This document shows positions 1-9,254 of a DNA stretch of 64,000 bases, one piece after another (position 1 is the stretch's first letter; each line of letters begins with the position of its first letter). The notes under the pieces are model-generated. The model was not told the DNA's origin. It saw only the letters and a program-made list of their open reading frames with translations, and did no database searches. This DNA is from Pantoea sp. At-9b (lineage in GTDB: Bacteria > Pseudomonadota > Gammaproteobacteria > Enterobacterales > Enterobacteriaceae): assembly GCF_000175935.2 (NCBI RefSeq), contig NC_014837.1, forward strand, positions 1,240,001-1,304,000, written 5' to 3'. The position numbers were made by a program, and so were the translations under genes.

Positions 1-89
1 ACAGCTACCTGCATCGTATGTGGTGCAAAACCAGCGCGAAGCCAGTCTGGCTGGCGCAATCTGAAGCAGCAAGCGGCATTTTCTGGTAA
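1..89 (+). CDS. ybfA: YbfA (DUF2517) family protein, 3' end only
   Basis: Only the last 28 codons are in the window, in the frame starting at base 3 and ending at TAA 87-89. The tail (SYLHRMW...KPVWLAQSE...) matches what I recall of the C-terminus of E. coli YbfA, a small inner-membrane protein of unknown function encoded near kdp. The N-terminal membrane part lies outside the window. A strong terminator follows directly, which fits the end of a transcription unit. The identification rests on a short stretch and on memory of the E. coli protein. Confidence 0.7.
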   Translation, partial: SYLHRMWCKTSAKPVWLAQSEAASGIFW

Positions 90-110
90 CGCTGTATCGC
101 TGCTGCTCCA

Positions 111-143
111 CCCGGTGCCTTCTCTGAAGCACCGGGTTTTTTT
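111..143 (+). terminator. Rho-independent terminator after ybfA
   Basis: An 8-bp perfect stem, CCCGGTGC (111-118) with GCACCGGG (129-136), is followed by a run of seven T. It separates ybfA from ybgA. Confidence 0.9.
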
Positions 144-240
144 ATGCCATTTTCTCACGGCACATCATCCTTGACGCTGTGTTTGACGTGCATTTCAGCT
201 ACACTTAAAACCTCTACAAGATTTCGGAGGTTGTACAAGT

Positions 241-1197
241 ATGCGCGAAAAAATTCCTGTCGGTATCAGTGCCTGCCTGCTCGGGGATAACGTCCGCTTT
301 GATGGCGGCCATAAGCGTTTTGCCTTTGCGACAGACGAACTCTCCCCCTTTGTGCAGTTTGACGCGGTGTGCCCGGAGATGGCGATTGGTCTGCCGACGC
401 CGCGCCCGGCACTGCGTCTGGTGAAAGAGGACGATGCGCGGGTGCATCTTTGCTTCAGTAAAACGGGCGGCGATGAGGTCACTGACCAGATGGCGCAGTG
501 GTCGGCGCAGCGGGTGCAATCGTTGCACCATCTGTGTGGCTACATCCTGTGTGCTAAATCCCCCAGTTGCGGTCTTGAGCGGGTACGGGTGTATGACCCG
601 GACACCAACAATAACCGTAAAGCCGGAACCGGCATTTTCACCGAATTTCTCCAGCGCGAGCTGCCGTGGTTGCCGCTGGAGGAGGATGGCCGTCTGCACG
701 ATGCGGAAATCCGCGAGAACTTTATCGGGCGCGTTTACGCTCTGCATGAGTTCAATCAGATGTGGCGCAATGGCCTGACGCGTCATCAACTGGTGGCATT
801 CCACAGCCGCTTCAAATTGCTGCTGTTGTCTCATTCTCAGGATGAATACCGCGAGCTGGGACGTTTCGTGGCGAAGATGGAGACGTGGGCGTCGCTGGAG
901 GATTACGCCTTTGAATACCGCAACCGGCTGATGCGGCTGCTGGCGCATCCATCAACCCGACGCAACCATACCAATGTGCTGATGCATGTGCAGGGCTATT
1001 TCCGCCGTCAGCTGACCTCGGCACAACGTCAGGAGCTGGCTTTGCTGATTGACCGTTACCGTCGTGGGGTGCAGCCGCTACTGGCACCGATCACCATGCT
1101 GAAACACTACATGGCGGAATTCCCGCACCCGTGGCTGGCTCAGCAACGCTATTTTGACCCTTACCCGGAAGCGCTGCGTCTGCGCTATGGCCAATAA
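241..1197 (+). CDS. ybgA: YbgA long form: DUF523 (TudS-like) plus DUF1722
   Basis: The 318-residue protein has two domains. Residues about 5-150 are DUF523, with conserved cysteines in GISACLLG, CPE and the CGYILCAKSPSCG segment. Residues about 160-310 are DUF1722 (YbgA). The E. coli K-12 protein has only the second domain. The thiouracil desulfidase TudS belongs to DUF523 and uses three cysteines to hold a [4Fe-4S] cluster, so an iron-sulfur desulfidase-type activity is a reasonable inference, but the substrate is unknown. The ATG at 241 has GGAGG 11 bases upstream. The photolyase gene starts 13 bases after the stop, suggesting one operon. A role in DNA repair is suggested only by that neighbour. 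Confidence 0.88.
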   Translation: MREKIPVGISACLLGDNVRFDGGHKRFAFATDELSPFVQFDAVCPEMAIGLPTPRPALRLVKEDDARVHLCFSKTGGDEVTDQMAQWSAQRVQSLHHLCGYILCAKSPSCGLERVRVYDPDTNNNRKAGTGIFTEFLQRELPWLPLEEDGRLHDAEIRENFIGRVYALHEFNQMWRNGLTRHQLVAFHSRFKLLLLSHSQDEYRELGRFVAKMETWASLEDYAFEYRNRLMRLLAHPSTRRNHTNVLMHVQGYFRRQLTSAQRQELALLIDRYRRGVQPLLAPITMLKHYMAEFPHPWLAQQRYFDPYPEALRLRYGQ

Positions 1198-1210
1198 TCT
1201 CAGGAGTGTT

Positions 1211-2638
1211 ATGACCACCCATCTCGTCTGGCTGCGCAATGATTTACGTATCAATGACAACAGCGCATTGCATGCCGCCTGTCGCGACCCTGGTGCGCGC
1301 GTGCTGGCGCTGTTTATCGCCACGCCCGGCCAGTGGCAGCAACATCATATGGCACCCAAACAGGCCGCGTTTATTTATCAGAGCCTGTGTCTGTTGCAGG
1401 CCGCGCTGGCGGAGCGGGGCATTCCGCTGCATTACCAGCAGTGCGACGACTTCGCCGCGTCACTGGAGGTGCTGGCGGATTTTTGCCAGCAGCAGCAGGT
1501 GGATCAGCTGTTTTACAACTACCAATACGAAATCAATGAACGTCAGCGCGATGCCGCGGCAGAAAAGCGCCTTGATGATCAGGGGGTGATTTGCCAGGGC
1601 TTTGATGACAGCCTGCTGTTAGCGCCGGGTAGTGTGCAAACGGGCAACCACACCATGTTCAAGGTGTTTACGCCGTTCAGTAAGGCCTTTGTCCGTCGTC
1701 TGCATCAGGGACTGCCTGAGTGCCATATGGCCCCGCGTGCCCGCCAGGGTGCGCCGATTAACGTCGAGAAAAAAATCCCGCCTTTTGACTATCCGATGGA
1801 GGATTTCGACGTCACGCTGTTTCCCGCCGGCGAAGAGGCCGCATTGCAACAGCTGCGCCATTTCGCGCAGCAATCCGTGGTGGATTATGCCGCTGAACGC
1901 GATAAACCCGCCGTGGATGGCACCAGCCGGTTGTCGGTGTACCTGGCGACCGGCGTATTGTCGCCACGTCAGTGCCTGCATCGCATCCTCAAACAGCACC
2001 CGGATGCACTGGATGGCGGCCTGGCATTTGTCTGGCTGAACGAATTGATCTGGCGTGAGTTCTATCGTCATCTGATGGTGGCGTTTCCCGCCTTGTGCAA
2101 GCATCAGCCGTTTGTCGGCTGGACGCGCCATGTGCGTTGGCAGAAGAATCAACGGCATCTCACTGCCTGGCAGCAGGGCAAAACCGGCTATCCGATTGTG
2201 GACGCGGCGATGCGTCAACTGAATGCGTTGGGCTGGATGCATAATCGTTTACGCATGATTGTCGCCTGTTTTCTGGTGAAAGATTTGCTGATCGACTGGC
2301 ATGACGGGGAACGCTATTTCATGCAGCAGCTGATGGATGGTGACCTCGCGGCCAATAACGGGGGATGGCAGTGGGCGGCCTCTACCGGTACCGATGCGGC
2401 ACCCTATTTTCGCATCTTTAACCCGACCACCCAGGGCGAACGCTTTGACCCGCAGGGGGCGTTTATTCGCCAGTGGTTGCCCGAGCTGGCGGTGGTGCCG
2501 GATGCGCATATCCATCAACCCCATGTCTGGGCGCAGAAAAATAACATGACACTCGCTTATCCTGCGCCGATCGTGGAACATAAGGACGCACGTAAAAAGA
2601 CACTGGACGCCTTTGAGCGCGCGCGCAGCGCGGCTTGA
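1211..2638 (+). CDS. phrB: Deoxyribodipyrimidine photo-lyase (class I CPD photolyase)
   Basis: PhrB splits cyclobutane pyrimidine dimers with blue light, using FADH- as catalyst and a folate antenna. The 475-residue protein begins MTTHLVWLRNDLR, the usual start of the Rossmann antenna domain. The C-terminal helical domain carries the FAD-binding block WAASTGTDAAPYFRIFNP and a Trp-rich electron-transfer core. A reading frame extends upstream to 1154, but the ATG at 1211 is chosen because AGGAG lies at 1202-1206 and the protein then matches the family start and length (E. coli 472). It is co-transcribed with ybgA. The peptide transporter gene dtpD that follows phrB in E. coli is absent. Confidence 0.97.
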   Translation: MTTHLVWLRNDLRINDNSALHAACRDPGARVLALFIATPGQWQQHHMAPKQAAFIYQSLCLLQAALAERGIPLHYQQCDDFAASLEVLADFCQQQQVDQLFYNYQYEINERQRDAAAEKRLDDQGVICQGFDDSLLLAPGSVQTGNHTMFKVFTPFSKAFVRRLHQGLPECHMAPRARQGAPINVEKKIPPFDYPMEDFDVTLFPAGEEAALQQLRHFAQQSVVDYAAERDKPAVDGTSRLSVYLATGVLSPRQCLHRILKQHPDALDGGLAFVWLNELIWREFYRHLMVAFPALCKHQPFVGWTRHVRWQKNQRHLTAWQQGKTGYPIVDAAMRQLNALGWMHNRLRMIVACFLVKDLLIDWHDGERYFMQQLMDGDLAANNGGWQWAASTGTDAAPYFRIFNPTTQGERFDPQGAFIRQWLPELAVVPDAHIHQPHVWAQKNNMTLAYPAPIVEHKDARKKTLDAFERARSAA

Positions 2639-2655
2639 CGGCTCAGGGAGCCATT

Positions 2656-3399
2656 ATGAATCATGTTGAATTAGAGCACATCGTTAACCAGCAGCTGAAC
2701 AGCAGCACTTTCAGTGACTATGCGCCCAATGGGTTACAGGTCGAAGGCCGTTCGGAGGTTAACACCATTATCACCGGTGTCACCGCCTGTCAGGCCTTGC
2801 TGGACGAAGCGGTGAAACGCAATGCCGATGCGGTGATGGTGCATCACGGCTACTTCTGGAAAAGCGAAGCCCCGGTGATTAAAGGGATGAAACGCCAGCG
2901 TCTGCGCACGCTGCTGGCCAATGATATCAACCTGTATGGTTGGCATCTGCCGCTCGATGCCCATCCACATCTCGGCAATAACGCGCAGTTGGCGCGGTTG
3001 TTCGATATTGAGGTAAAGGGTGAAATCATGCCGCTGGTCCCCTGGGGCGAGCTGACGCAGCCGTTGAGCGGAGAAGCGCTGGCACAGCGTATTGCCCAGG
3101 CGCTGGGACGCACGCCACTGCACTGCGGTGATAACGCGCCGGAGAAAATCAAACGCATCGCCTGGTGTAGCGGCGGCGGTCAGGGCTTTATTGATAGCGC
3201 GGCCGCGTTTGGCGTTGACGCGTTTATCACCGGCGAAGTGTCGGAGCAAACCATCCACAGTGCGCGCGAACAGGGGCTGCATTTCTTTGCCGCAGGTCAT
3301 CACGCGACCGAACGTGGCGGCATCAAGGCGCTGGGGGAATGGCTGGCACAGAGCTATGGCCTCGACGTCACCTTCATTGATATCGACAATCCTGCCTGA
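2656..3399 (+). CDS. ybgI: NIF3-family dinuclear metal-binding protein YbgI
   Basis: The 247-residue protein is a NIF3/YbgI family member. In E. coli it forms a toroidal hexamer with a two-metal site per subunit, and its reaction is not firmly established. Visible metal-site motifs are VMVHHGYFWK (about residue 62), the DAHP segment near residue 97 and AGHHATERGG near the C-terminus. The ATG at 2656 matches the E. coli start; an in-frame upstream extension to 2635 overlaps phrB and is not needed. It sits 17 bases after phrB and is followed by a promoter-bearing gap before pxpB. Confidence 0.95.
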   Translation: MNHVELEHIVNQQLNSSTFSDYAPNGLQVEGRSEVNTIITGVTACQALLDEAVKRNADAVMVHHGYFWKSEAPVIKGMKRQRLRTLLANDINLYGWHLPLDAHPHLGNNAQLARLFDIEVKGEIMPLVPWGELTQPLSGEALAQRIAQALGRTPLHCGDNAPEKIKRIAWCSGGGQGFIDSAAAFGVDAFITGEVSEQTIHSAREQGLHFFAAGHHATERGGIKALGEWLAQSYGLDVTFIDIDNPA

Positions 3400-3445
3400 T
3401 TTTTCAGCTATTACGCCCTTAGCTGCGGCCGGGGGCGCAAATCGG

Positions 3446-3474
3446 TTGACACACCTCTGACACTTTCGCATAAC
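3446..3474 (+). promoter_or_regulatory. Probable sigma-70 promoter of the pxp operon
   Basis: A perfect -35 box TTGACA (3446-3451) is followed after 17 bases by CATAAC (3469-3474, 4 of 6). It lies about 90 bases before the pxpB start in the only gap of the ybgI-pxp region. Confidence 0.6.
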
Positions 3475-3562
3475 TGGTTGCCTTTAAAGCATAAGCGACA
3501 CGCGTTTATCGGGCAGCACTAACGGTTGGCTGCCAGTGAGAAAGTGAATCAGGAGGTGGGTT

Positions 3563-4219
3563 TTGCAACGAGCACGTTGTTATCTGCTGGGAGAACGCGC
3601 GGTGGTGCTGGAGCTGGAGCCACCGGTTTCCTTAGCCAGCCAGCAACGCATCTGGGGATTGTGCCAGCGGCTACAGGGTAACGAAAAAGTGTCGGAAGTC
3701 ATTCCCGGCATGAATAATCTGACGCTGCTGCTGCGCGATCCGCAGCACAATGCATTGGATGCCATCGAAAGTCTGCAACGCTGGTGGGAAGAGAGTGAAG
3801 CGCAGCGACCGGAATCGCGTCTGGTCGAGATCCCGGTGGTGTATGGCGGTGACGCCGGACCGGATTTAACGGTGGTCGCCGAACATGCCGGTATGACGCC
3901 CCGCCAGGTGGTTGAGCTGCACAGCAGCACCGACTATGTGGTTTATTTTATTGGCTTTCAGCCAGGATTCCCCTATCTGGGCGGCCTTGATAGCCGCTTA
4001 CATACGCCGCGTCGCGCCGAACCGCGCGTGATTGTGCCTGCCGGTTCGGTCGGTATTGGCGGCAGCCAAACCGGCGTCTACCCGCTGGCAACCCCGGGCG
4101 GTTGGCAATTGCTGGGGCAAACCGCCATCAACCTGTTTGATCCCCAACAACAACCGCCAACGTTGTTGCGTCCCGGCGACAGTGTGCGCTTTGTGCCGCA
4201 AAAGGAGGGCGTATGCTAA
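3563..4219 (+). CDS. pxpB: 5-oxoprolinase subunit B
   Basis: This is one of three subunits of the prokaryotic ATP-dependent 5-oxoprolinase PxpABC, which opens 5-oxoproline to L-glutamate. The 218-residue protein equals the E. coli length and keeps the family blocks [15 protein letters not shown] and [16 protein letters not shown]. The start is TTG at 3563, six bases after a perfect AGGAGG at 3551-3556; the E. coli protein begins with the same MQRARCYL. It overlaps pxpC by 7 bases, so translation is probably coupled. The same family is sometimes annotated as KipI or allophanate hydrolase subunit 1. Confidence 0.97.
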   Translation: MQRARCYLLGERAVVLELEPPVSLASQQRIWGLCQRLQGNEKVSEVIPGMNNLTLLLRDPQHNALDAIESLQRWWEESEAQRPESRLVEIPVVYGGDAGPDLTVVAEHAGMTPRQVVELHSSTDYVVYFIGFQPGFPYLGGLDSRLHTPRRAEPRVIVPAGSVGIGGSQTGVYPLATPGGWQLLGQTAINLFDPQQQPPTLLRPGDSVRFVPQKEGVC

Positions 4220-5145
4220 AAATTCTTCGCGCTGGCTTGATGACTTCGTTGCAGGATCAGGGACGCAACGGCTGGCGGCAGTTTGGTATCAGCGTCAGCG
4301 GCGCGCTCGATCAACCGGCCATGCGCACCGCCAACATGCTGGTGGGCAACGCGGAAGGCAGTGCTGTTCTGGAGATTGTGCTGGGGCAGTTTAAAGCACA
4401 ATTCCAGCGTGATGGCTGGTTCGCCCTGACCGGTGCAGGCTGCAATGCCGATCTGGACGGCAAACCCGTCTGGACCGGCTGGCGTCTGCCGGTGAAAAAA
4501 GGCCAGGTGCTCAGTCTGTCGATGCCGGTGCACGGTATGCGCAGCTACCTGGCGGTCAACGGCGGCTTTGCCGTGCCAGAAATGCTGGACTCCACCAGTA
4601 CCGATCTGAAGGCCGGATTCGGTGGCTATCAAGGACGTAAGTTGCAGGATGGCGATCTGCTGCCGCTTGGCAAGGCCACCCGTGACTTCAGTAAAAAAGC
4701 CGGGGTGCGACAGTTGCTGTGGGGCAATCGTATCCGCGCGCTGCCGGGTCCGGAATACAACGAATTTACCCGCGAAGCGCAGGAAGGCTTCTGGCGCAGC
4801 GCGTGGAAGCTCAGCCCGCAAAGTAACCGCATGGGTTACCGTTTACAGGGGCGCACGCTGCACCGTAAAGCCACGCGTGACTTGTTGTCACACGGTCTGG
4901 TGCCGGGTGTGGTGCAGGTGCCGCCTAACGGCCAGCCGATTGTCTTAATGGCTGATGCACAAACTACCGGCGGATACCCGCGTATTGCCTGCATTATTGA
5001 AGCGGATCTCTACCATTTAGCCCAGATCCGTCTCGGCGAACCGATTCATTTTACTCATTGCACGCTGGAAGAGGCGATGCAGGCAAAACAGCAGCAACAG
5101 CGCGTATTTGATCAGATGACCTGGGGACTATCACGTGAAAATTGA
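4213..5145 (+). CDS. pxpC: 5-oxoprolinase subunit C
   Basis: PxpC is the second subunit of the 5-oxoprolinase complex. The 310-residue protein belongs to the biotin-dependent carboxyltransferase-like (KipA/allophanate hydrolase subunit 2) family, with blocks [19 protein letters not shown] near the N-terminus, [13 protein letters not shown] near residue 200 and [10 protein letters not shown] near residue 255. Overlaps with pxpB (7 bases) and pxpA (11 bases) indicate tight translational coupling and fixed stoichiometry. It acts in the cytosol. Confidence 0.97.
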   Translation: MLKILRAGLMTSLQDQGRNGWRQFGISVSGALDQPAMRTANMLVGNAEGSAVLEIVLGQFKAQFQRDGWFALTGAGCNADLDGKPVWTGWRLPVKKGQVLSLSMPVHGMRSYLAVNGGFAVPEMLDSTSTDLKAGFGGYQGRKLQDGDLLPLGKATRDFSKKAGVRQLLWGNRIRALPGPEYNEFTREAQEGFWRSAWKLSPQSNRMGYRLQGRTLHRKATRDLLSHGLVPGVVQVPPNGQPIVLMADAQTTGGYPRIACIIEADLYHLAQIRLGEPIHFTHCTLEEAMQAKQQQQRVFDQMTWGLSREN

Positions 5146-5872
5146 TCTCAACGCCGACCTCGGCGAAGGCAGTGCCAGCGATCAGGAACTGTTGCAACTG
5201 GTCAGCTCCGCCAACATTGCCTGCGGTTTTCATGCCGGTGATGCGGCGACCATGCTGCAATCGGTGCGCTGGGCGCAGGCGGCAGGTGTCGCGATTGGCG
5301 CACATCCCAGCTTTCCCGACCGGGAAAATTTTGGTCGCACCGCCATGCAATTACCGCCCGCTATCGTTTACGCGCAGATGATCTACCAGATTGGCGCATT
5401 GAAAAGCATGGCCGAAAGTGAAGGCGCGCAGCTGGTGCACGTCAAACCACACGGCATGCTGTACAACCAGGCCGCAGCCGATCCACAGCTGGCGGATACC
5501 ATTGCCCGTGCGGTGAAAGCGGTTGATGCCCGTTTGATTCTGGTGGGCCTGGCAGGCAGCGATTCGATCCGTGCCGCGCAACATTATGGGCTGAAGACAC
5601 GCGAAGAGGTATTTGCTGATCGCGGTTATCAATCCAGTGGTGCGCTGGTGCCGCGTGGTCAGCCCGGGGCATTGATTGAGGACACGGCACAGTCGATCGC
5701 CCACACACTGACGATGGTGCAACAGCGCAAAGTACAAAGCATCTCGGGTGAGTGGGTGACGGTGAATGCGGAAACCGTGTGCCTGCATGGCGATGGCGCT
5801 CACGCGCTGCAATTTGCTCACGCGTTACGCGCGACCTTTGCGGCACAGCACATCACGGTGACCAGCGTATAA
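5135..5872 (+). CDS. pxpA: 5-oxoprolinase subunit A (LamB/YcsF family)
   Basis: PxpA is the YcsF-family subunit of 5-oxoprolinase. The 245-residue protein begins [11 protein letters not shown] and carries [24 protein letters not shown] and [11 protein letters not shown], all typical of the family. The start is GTG at 5135 inside the pxpC 3' end. With pxpB and pxpC it recycles 5-oxoproline, a damage product of glutamine and of N-terminal Glu/Gln, to glutamate. In this genome the operon is followed by a membrane pair and by pcp, which would supply the same substrate. Confidence 0.97.
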   Translation: MKIDLNADLGEGSASDQELLQLVSSANIACGFHAGDAATMLQSVRWAQAAGVAIGAHPSFPDRENFGRTAMQLPPAIVYAQMIYQIGALKSMAESEGAQLVHVKPHGMLYNQAAADPQLADTIARAVKAVDARLILVGLAGSDSIRAAQHYGLKTREEVFADRGYQSSGALVPRGQPGALIEDTAQSIAHTLTMVQQRKVQSISGEWVTVNAETVCLHGDGAHALQFAHALRATFAAQHITVTSV

Positions 5873-5901
5873 GTTTCGAACAATTACCCGGCTACACATT
5901 C

Positions 5902-5980
5902 CGTAGCGGCGCGATTTATCGCGCTGTTTTCAGGCATTTCATGGTCTGCCAAAACCCGCACGATAAATCGTGCCGCTACG
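5902..5980. repeat. REP-like palindromic element, outward arrangement
   Basis: Two 23-base arms, 5902-5924 and 5958-5980, are inverted copies with 21 of 23 matches. The shared core is GTAGCGGCGCGATTTATC. The 33-base centre is unrelated. The same unit recurs at 56753-56797 with the arms in the opposite order. It lies between pxpA and the DUF969 gene, and a short AAGC/GCTT hairpin with T residues follows near 5993-6009. Confidence 0.75.
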
Positions 5981-6029
5981 ACCAGGTGCAAGCAAGCCGG
6001 GCTTTTTATTTCTAATAAGGGGAGAAAAC

Positions 6030-6758
6030 ATGGAGAGCGTGGTGAATCTTTGGCCGCTGCTGGGTATTGCCGCCATCGTGATCGGCTTTGTGTTGCGGTT
6101 TAACCCGGTACTGGTGGTGATTGTGGCCGGTTTTGTCACCGGGCTGTCGGCACATATGCCGCTGGCCGATATCCTGGAAAAACTGGGTGCCGGATTTCTG
6201 AATACCCGCAACTTGCCGTTGATTCTGTTGCTGCCGCTGGCGGTCATCGGCCTGTTGGAGCGCCATGGATTGAAAGAGCGGGCGCAGACCTGGATCGCGC
6301 AGATCAAAACCGCCACGGCGGGACGTCTGCTGATTGTCTATTTGTTTGTGCGTGAAATTACCGCCGCACTGGGGTTGACCAGCCTCGGCGGGCACCCACA
6401 AATGGTGCGCCCGTTACTGGCACCGATGGCGGAAGGGGCCACGGAAAATCGCTATGGCGAGGTATCGCCGGAGGTACGTCATCGCCTGCGTGCCATGTCG
6501 GCTGCCACCGATAATGTCGGGCTGTTCTTTGGTGAGGATATCTTTGTCGCCTTTGGTGCCATTATCTTTATGCACAACTTTATGCAAGAGTCAGCAGGCA
6601 TCCAGACTGAGCCGTTGCATATCGCGGTATGGGGCATTCCCACGGCGATTTGCGCCTTTCTGATCCACTCCGCCCGCTTGATCCGTCTCGACCGCCAGTT
6701 GGCGCGCGAGCTGGGTGCGTTGAATCAACAGGCGTTGCAAGTCAAAGGAGCGAAATGA
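6030..6758 (+). CDS. DUF969 family inner-membrane protein, candidate 5-oxoproline transporter subunit
   Basis: The 242-residue protein is hydrophobic, with several predicted membrane segments (for example LLGIAAIVIGFVL at about residues 9-21, LVVIVAGFVTGLSA and LPLILLLPLAVIGLL). It matches the DUF969 family, which occurs paired with DUF979 and next to pcp in many bacteria. No function is established to my knowledge. Position between 5-oxoprolinase and pyroglutamyl peptidase genes suggests transport of 5-oxoproline or a pyroglutamyl peptide; this is inference. The start at 6030 follows AAGGGGAG. Its stop overlaps the next gene's start (ATGA). Confidence 0.85.
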   Translation: MESVVNLWPLLGIAAIVIGFVLRFNPVLVVIVAGFVTGLSAHMPLADILEKLGAGFLNTRNLPLILLLPLAVIGLLERHGLKERAQTWIAQIKTATAGRLLIVYLFVREITAALGLTSLGGHPQMVRPLLAPMAEGATENRYGEVSPEVRHRLRAMSAATDNVGLFFGEDIFVAFGAIIFMHNFMQESAGIQTEPLHIAVWGIPTAICAFLIHSARLIRLDRQLARELGALNQQALQVKGAK

Positions 6759-7747
6759 TGTTCCAGCAACAATATCTGATGTGGCTGGCAGGCATTATTC
6801 TGCTGATCGTCGCCGTGTGTTCCTGGCGGGATCGAGCCAATCCACGGCGTCTGACCACCGGATTGTTTTGGGCGCTGTATGGGGTGATCTTTCTGATTGG
6901 CGATGGCGCTGAACAATGGATGACACCGCGCTCGCTGCATATCGCCGTGGGCGTGGCGGTGGTAGTCATGGCGTTGATTGCCGGGTTTGGCGGCGTGCGT
7001 CTGGGTCGTTATCACCAGCGTAGCGACGAAGAAAAACAGGCCAGCGCCAAACGCCTTGGCAATACCCTGTTTATCCCGGCGTTGGCGATTCCGGTTGTCA
7101 CCGTGATTGGCGTTCTTGCCTTTAACAATCTCCCGGGCCTGCAACAGGCGGTGTTTGGCCCCGGAAATCATTCCACGCTGGTCACGCTGTTCTCAATGAT
7201 GCTGGGATGCCTGATTGGCTGGCTGGTGGCACTGAAACTGACCCGGGAAAAGCCGATGCAATCGATGCAGGAGACGCGTCGTTTGCTGGATGCTGTCGGC
7301 TGGGCCTTTATCCTGCCGCAAATTCTTGCCACGCTGGGCCTGCTGTTCACCAGCGCCGGGGTCGGTAACGCGATTTCACATTTAACCGAGCAGTACCTCG
7401 CGGTGGATAATCGCTTTATCGCCGTCGCGGTCTACGCCATCGGTATGGCGCTGTTGACCATGGTGATGGGCAACGCCTTTGCAGCGTTTCCGATCGTCAC
7501 TGCCGGTATCGGCATCCCGATTCTGGTGTTGCAACACCACGGTAACCCGGCGGTGATGGCGGCGATTGGCATGTTCTCCGGCTATTGCGGTACGTTGATG
7601 ACCCCCATGGCGGCTAACTTCAACATCGTCCCGGCGCGTCTGCTGGAACTGCCAGACCGCAATGCGGTGATCAAAGCGCAGGTGCCGACCGGCGTTATGC
7701 TATTGGTGGTCAATATTTTCCTGCTGTGGTTCATGATGTTTTTGTGA
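6755..7747 (+). CDS. DUF979 family inner-membrane protein, partner of DUF969
   Basis: The 330-residue protein is a polytopic membrane protein with around eight to ten hydrophobic segments and matches DUF979. Two adjacent ATG codons (6755 and 6758) could start it; AAAGGAG at 6744-6750 is spaced 4 or 7 bases away, so 6758 is equally possible. A frame continues upstream to 6629 but only as a shadow of the DUF969 gene. The gene overlaps DUF969 by 4 bases and ends 7 bases before pcp, so the three are surely one transcript. The pair probably forms a two-subunit permease. The substrate is inferred from context only. Confidence 0.85.
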   Translation: MMFQQQYLMWLAGIILLIVAVCSWRDRANPRRLTTGLFWALYGVIFLIGDGAEQWMTPRSLHIAVGVAVVVMALIAGFGGVRLGRYHQRSDEEKQASAKRLGNTLFIPALAIPVVTVIGVLAFNNLPGLQQAVFGPGNHSTLVTLFSMMLGCLIGWLVALKLTREKPMQSMQETRRLLDAVGWAFILPQILATLGLLFTSAGVGNAISHLTEQYLAVDNRFIAVAVYAIGMALLTMVMGNAFAAFPIVTAGIGIPILVLQHHGNPAVMAAIGMFSGYCGTLMTPMAANFNIVPARLLELPDRNAVIKAQVPTGVMLLVVNIFLLWFMMFL

Positions 7748-7754
7748 GGAAAGA

Positions 7755-8402
7755 ATGAAAACGGTATTAATGACCGCGTTTGAGCCTTTTGAGGGCGAAA
7801 GCATTAACCCTTCGTGGGAAGCGGTGCGATCCTTTGATGGGAAGGTGATTGACGGTGCGCGCGTGGTCGCGCGTCAGTTGCCGGTGGCTTACAGCCGCTG
7901 TGGCGCAGTGCTGACGCAGGCGCTGGAAGCGTTGCAACCCGATCGTATTCTTTGTATTGGCCAGGCTGGTGGGCGCAGCGATATTACCGTGGAGCGGGTG
8001 GCCATCAACATTGATGATGCGCGCATTCCTGATAATGAGGGACAACAGCCGATTGATCAGCCGGTGGTGGTGGGTGGACCGGCGGCTTACTTTTCAACAT
8101 TGCCGATCAAGGCGATCGTTGCCGCAACGCGTGAGGCGGGTGTACCGGCATCGGTATCACAAACGGCCGGTACCTTTACCTGTAATCATGTGATGTATCG
8201 CCTGTTGCACTGGCTGGCGACACATCAGGGCAGCGCGCGCGGCGGTTTTATTCATATCCCATATCTGCCGGAACAGGCGGTGAAACATCCGGGTGCGCCA
8301 AGTATGGCGGCGGCCAGTGTGATGCTGGCGCTGGAGATGGCGATCCGCGTCACGCTCAAGGTGGATCAGGATTTACAGGTCGCGGGTGGCGCGACCCATT
8401 AA
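7755..8402 (+). CDS. pcp: Pyroglutamyl-peptidase I (pyrrolidone-carboxylate peptidase)
   Basis: Pcp removes an N-terminal pyroglutamate from peptides, releasing 5-oxoproline in the cytosol. The 215-residue protein has the C15 peptidase pattern: [17 protein letters not shown] at the start, the catalytic Glu in the [13 protein letters not shown] region, the catalytic Cys in [10 protein letters not shown] (about residue 144), and the catalytic His in [10 protein letters not shown] (about residue 167). RBS GAGGAAAG precedes the ATG. Its product is the substrate of PxpABC, encoded just upstream, which makes this a coherent pyroglutamate pathway. Confidence 0.96.
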   Translation: MKTVLMTAFEPFEGESINPSWEAVRSFDGKVIDGARVVARQLPVAYSRCGAVLTQALEALQPDRILCIGQAGGRSDITVERVAINIDDARIPDNEGQQPIDQPVVVGGPAAYFSTLPIKAIVAATREAGVPASVSQTAGTFTCNHVMYRLLHWLATHQGSARGGFIHIPYLPEQAVKHPGAPSMAAASVMLALEMAIRVTLKVDQDLQVAGGATH

Positions 8403-8413
8403 CAGGAGTCGTC

Positions 8414-9202
8414 ATGCCTGAAGGACCGGAGATCCGCCGCGCGGCGGATCAACTGGCGGCGGCGATGACGGGCAAACCGCTCACGGATGTGTGGTTTGCC
8501 TTTCCGCAGCTGAAAACTTACGAACCGGCGCTACTGGGTGCAACCGTGACGGCGATTGAAACCCGGGGGAAGGCGCTACTGACCCATTTCTCCAATGGTT
8601 TGACGCTCTACAGCCATAACCAGCTGTACGGTGTCTGGCGCGTGGTGCCGACCGGCACAGCACCGCAAACCGCCCGTCAGTTGCGGGTGCGACTGGCCAA
8701 TGTCGACCAGACCATTCTGCTCTACAGCGCGTCCGATATCGAGCTGCTCAACGCGGAGACGCTGGCGACCCATCCGTTTTTACAACGTGTCGGCCCGGAT
8801 GTGCTGGATGCCAGCCTGACGGTGGAGGCGGTGCAGGAGCGGTTATTGTCGCCACGCTTTCGACGGCGGCAATTCAGCGGCTTGCTGCTGGATCAGGCGT
8901 TTCTCGCTGGCCTCGGCAACTATCTACGGGTCGAGATTCTGTGGCATGCGCAGTTGCTGGCGCAGCATCGTGCGCTGGATTTGCATGCCGCACAGATTCA
9001 GGCGCTGAGTGAAGCGCTGCTGGCGGTGCCGCGCCACTCGTATCAGATGCGAGGCAGCATGAAAAAATACCATGAAGATGCGGCGTTTCGCTTTGAGGTG
9101 TTTCATCGCCAGGGGAAAAAGTGCCGACGCTGTGGAACGCTGATCGAGAAGGGCGTGTTGTCATCCCGCCCGTTTTATTGGTGTCCGGGGTGCCAGAGAT
9201 AG
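8414..9202 (+). CDS. nei: Endonuclease VIII (DNA glycosylase/AP lyase)
   Basis: Nei excises oxidised pyrimidines and cleaves the abasic site. The 262-residue protein starts [12 protein letters not shown], giving the catalytic Pro2 and Glu3 after Met removal. It carries the helix-two-turn-helix region ([14 protein letters not shown]) and ends in the four-cysteine zinc finger CRRCGTL...CPGC. The start is preceded by ACAGGAG. It lies 11 bases after pcp, probably on the same transcript, and is followed by a bidirectional terminator against gltA. Confidence 0.97.
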   Translation: MPEGPEIRRAADQLAAAMTGKPLTDVWFAFPQLKTYEPALLGATVTAIETRGKALLTHFSNGLTLYSHNQLYGVWRVVPTGTAPQTARQLRVRLANVDQTILLYSASDIELLNAETLATHPFLQRVGPDVLDASLTVEAVQERLLSPRFRRRQFSGLLLDQAFLAGLGNYLRVEILWHAQLLAQHRALDLHAAQIQALSEALLAVPRHSYQMRGSMKKYHEDAAFRFEVFHRQGKKCRRCGTLIEKGVLSSRPFYWCPGCQR

Positions 9203-9228
9203 CGATGTGATGGATGCTGCGGAATGAA

Positions 9229-9250
9229 AAGGGCGGGATAACCCGCCCTT
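9229..9250. terminator. Bidirectional terminator between nei and gltA
   Basis: AAGGGCGGG (9229-9237) pairs with CCCGCCCTT (9242-9250), with A residues on the left and T residues on the right. It serves convergent nei (+) and gltA (-). Confidence 0.85.
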
Positions 9251-9254
9251 AAAC

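Noticed and set aside
214..948. 244-codon minus-strand frame opposite ybgA
   Set aside because: The plus-strand frame has RBS, family motifs and operon context. The minus frame translation has no recognisable features.
6629..6754. Upstream extension of the DUF979 frame
   Set aside because: It overlaps the DUF969 coding region and lacks the hydrophobic start. The paired ATG codons at 6755/6758 have a good RBS.
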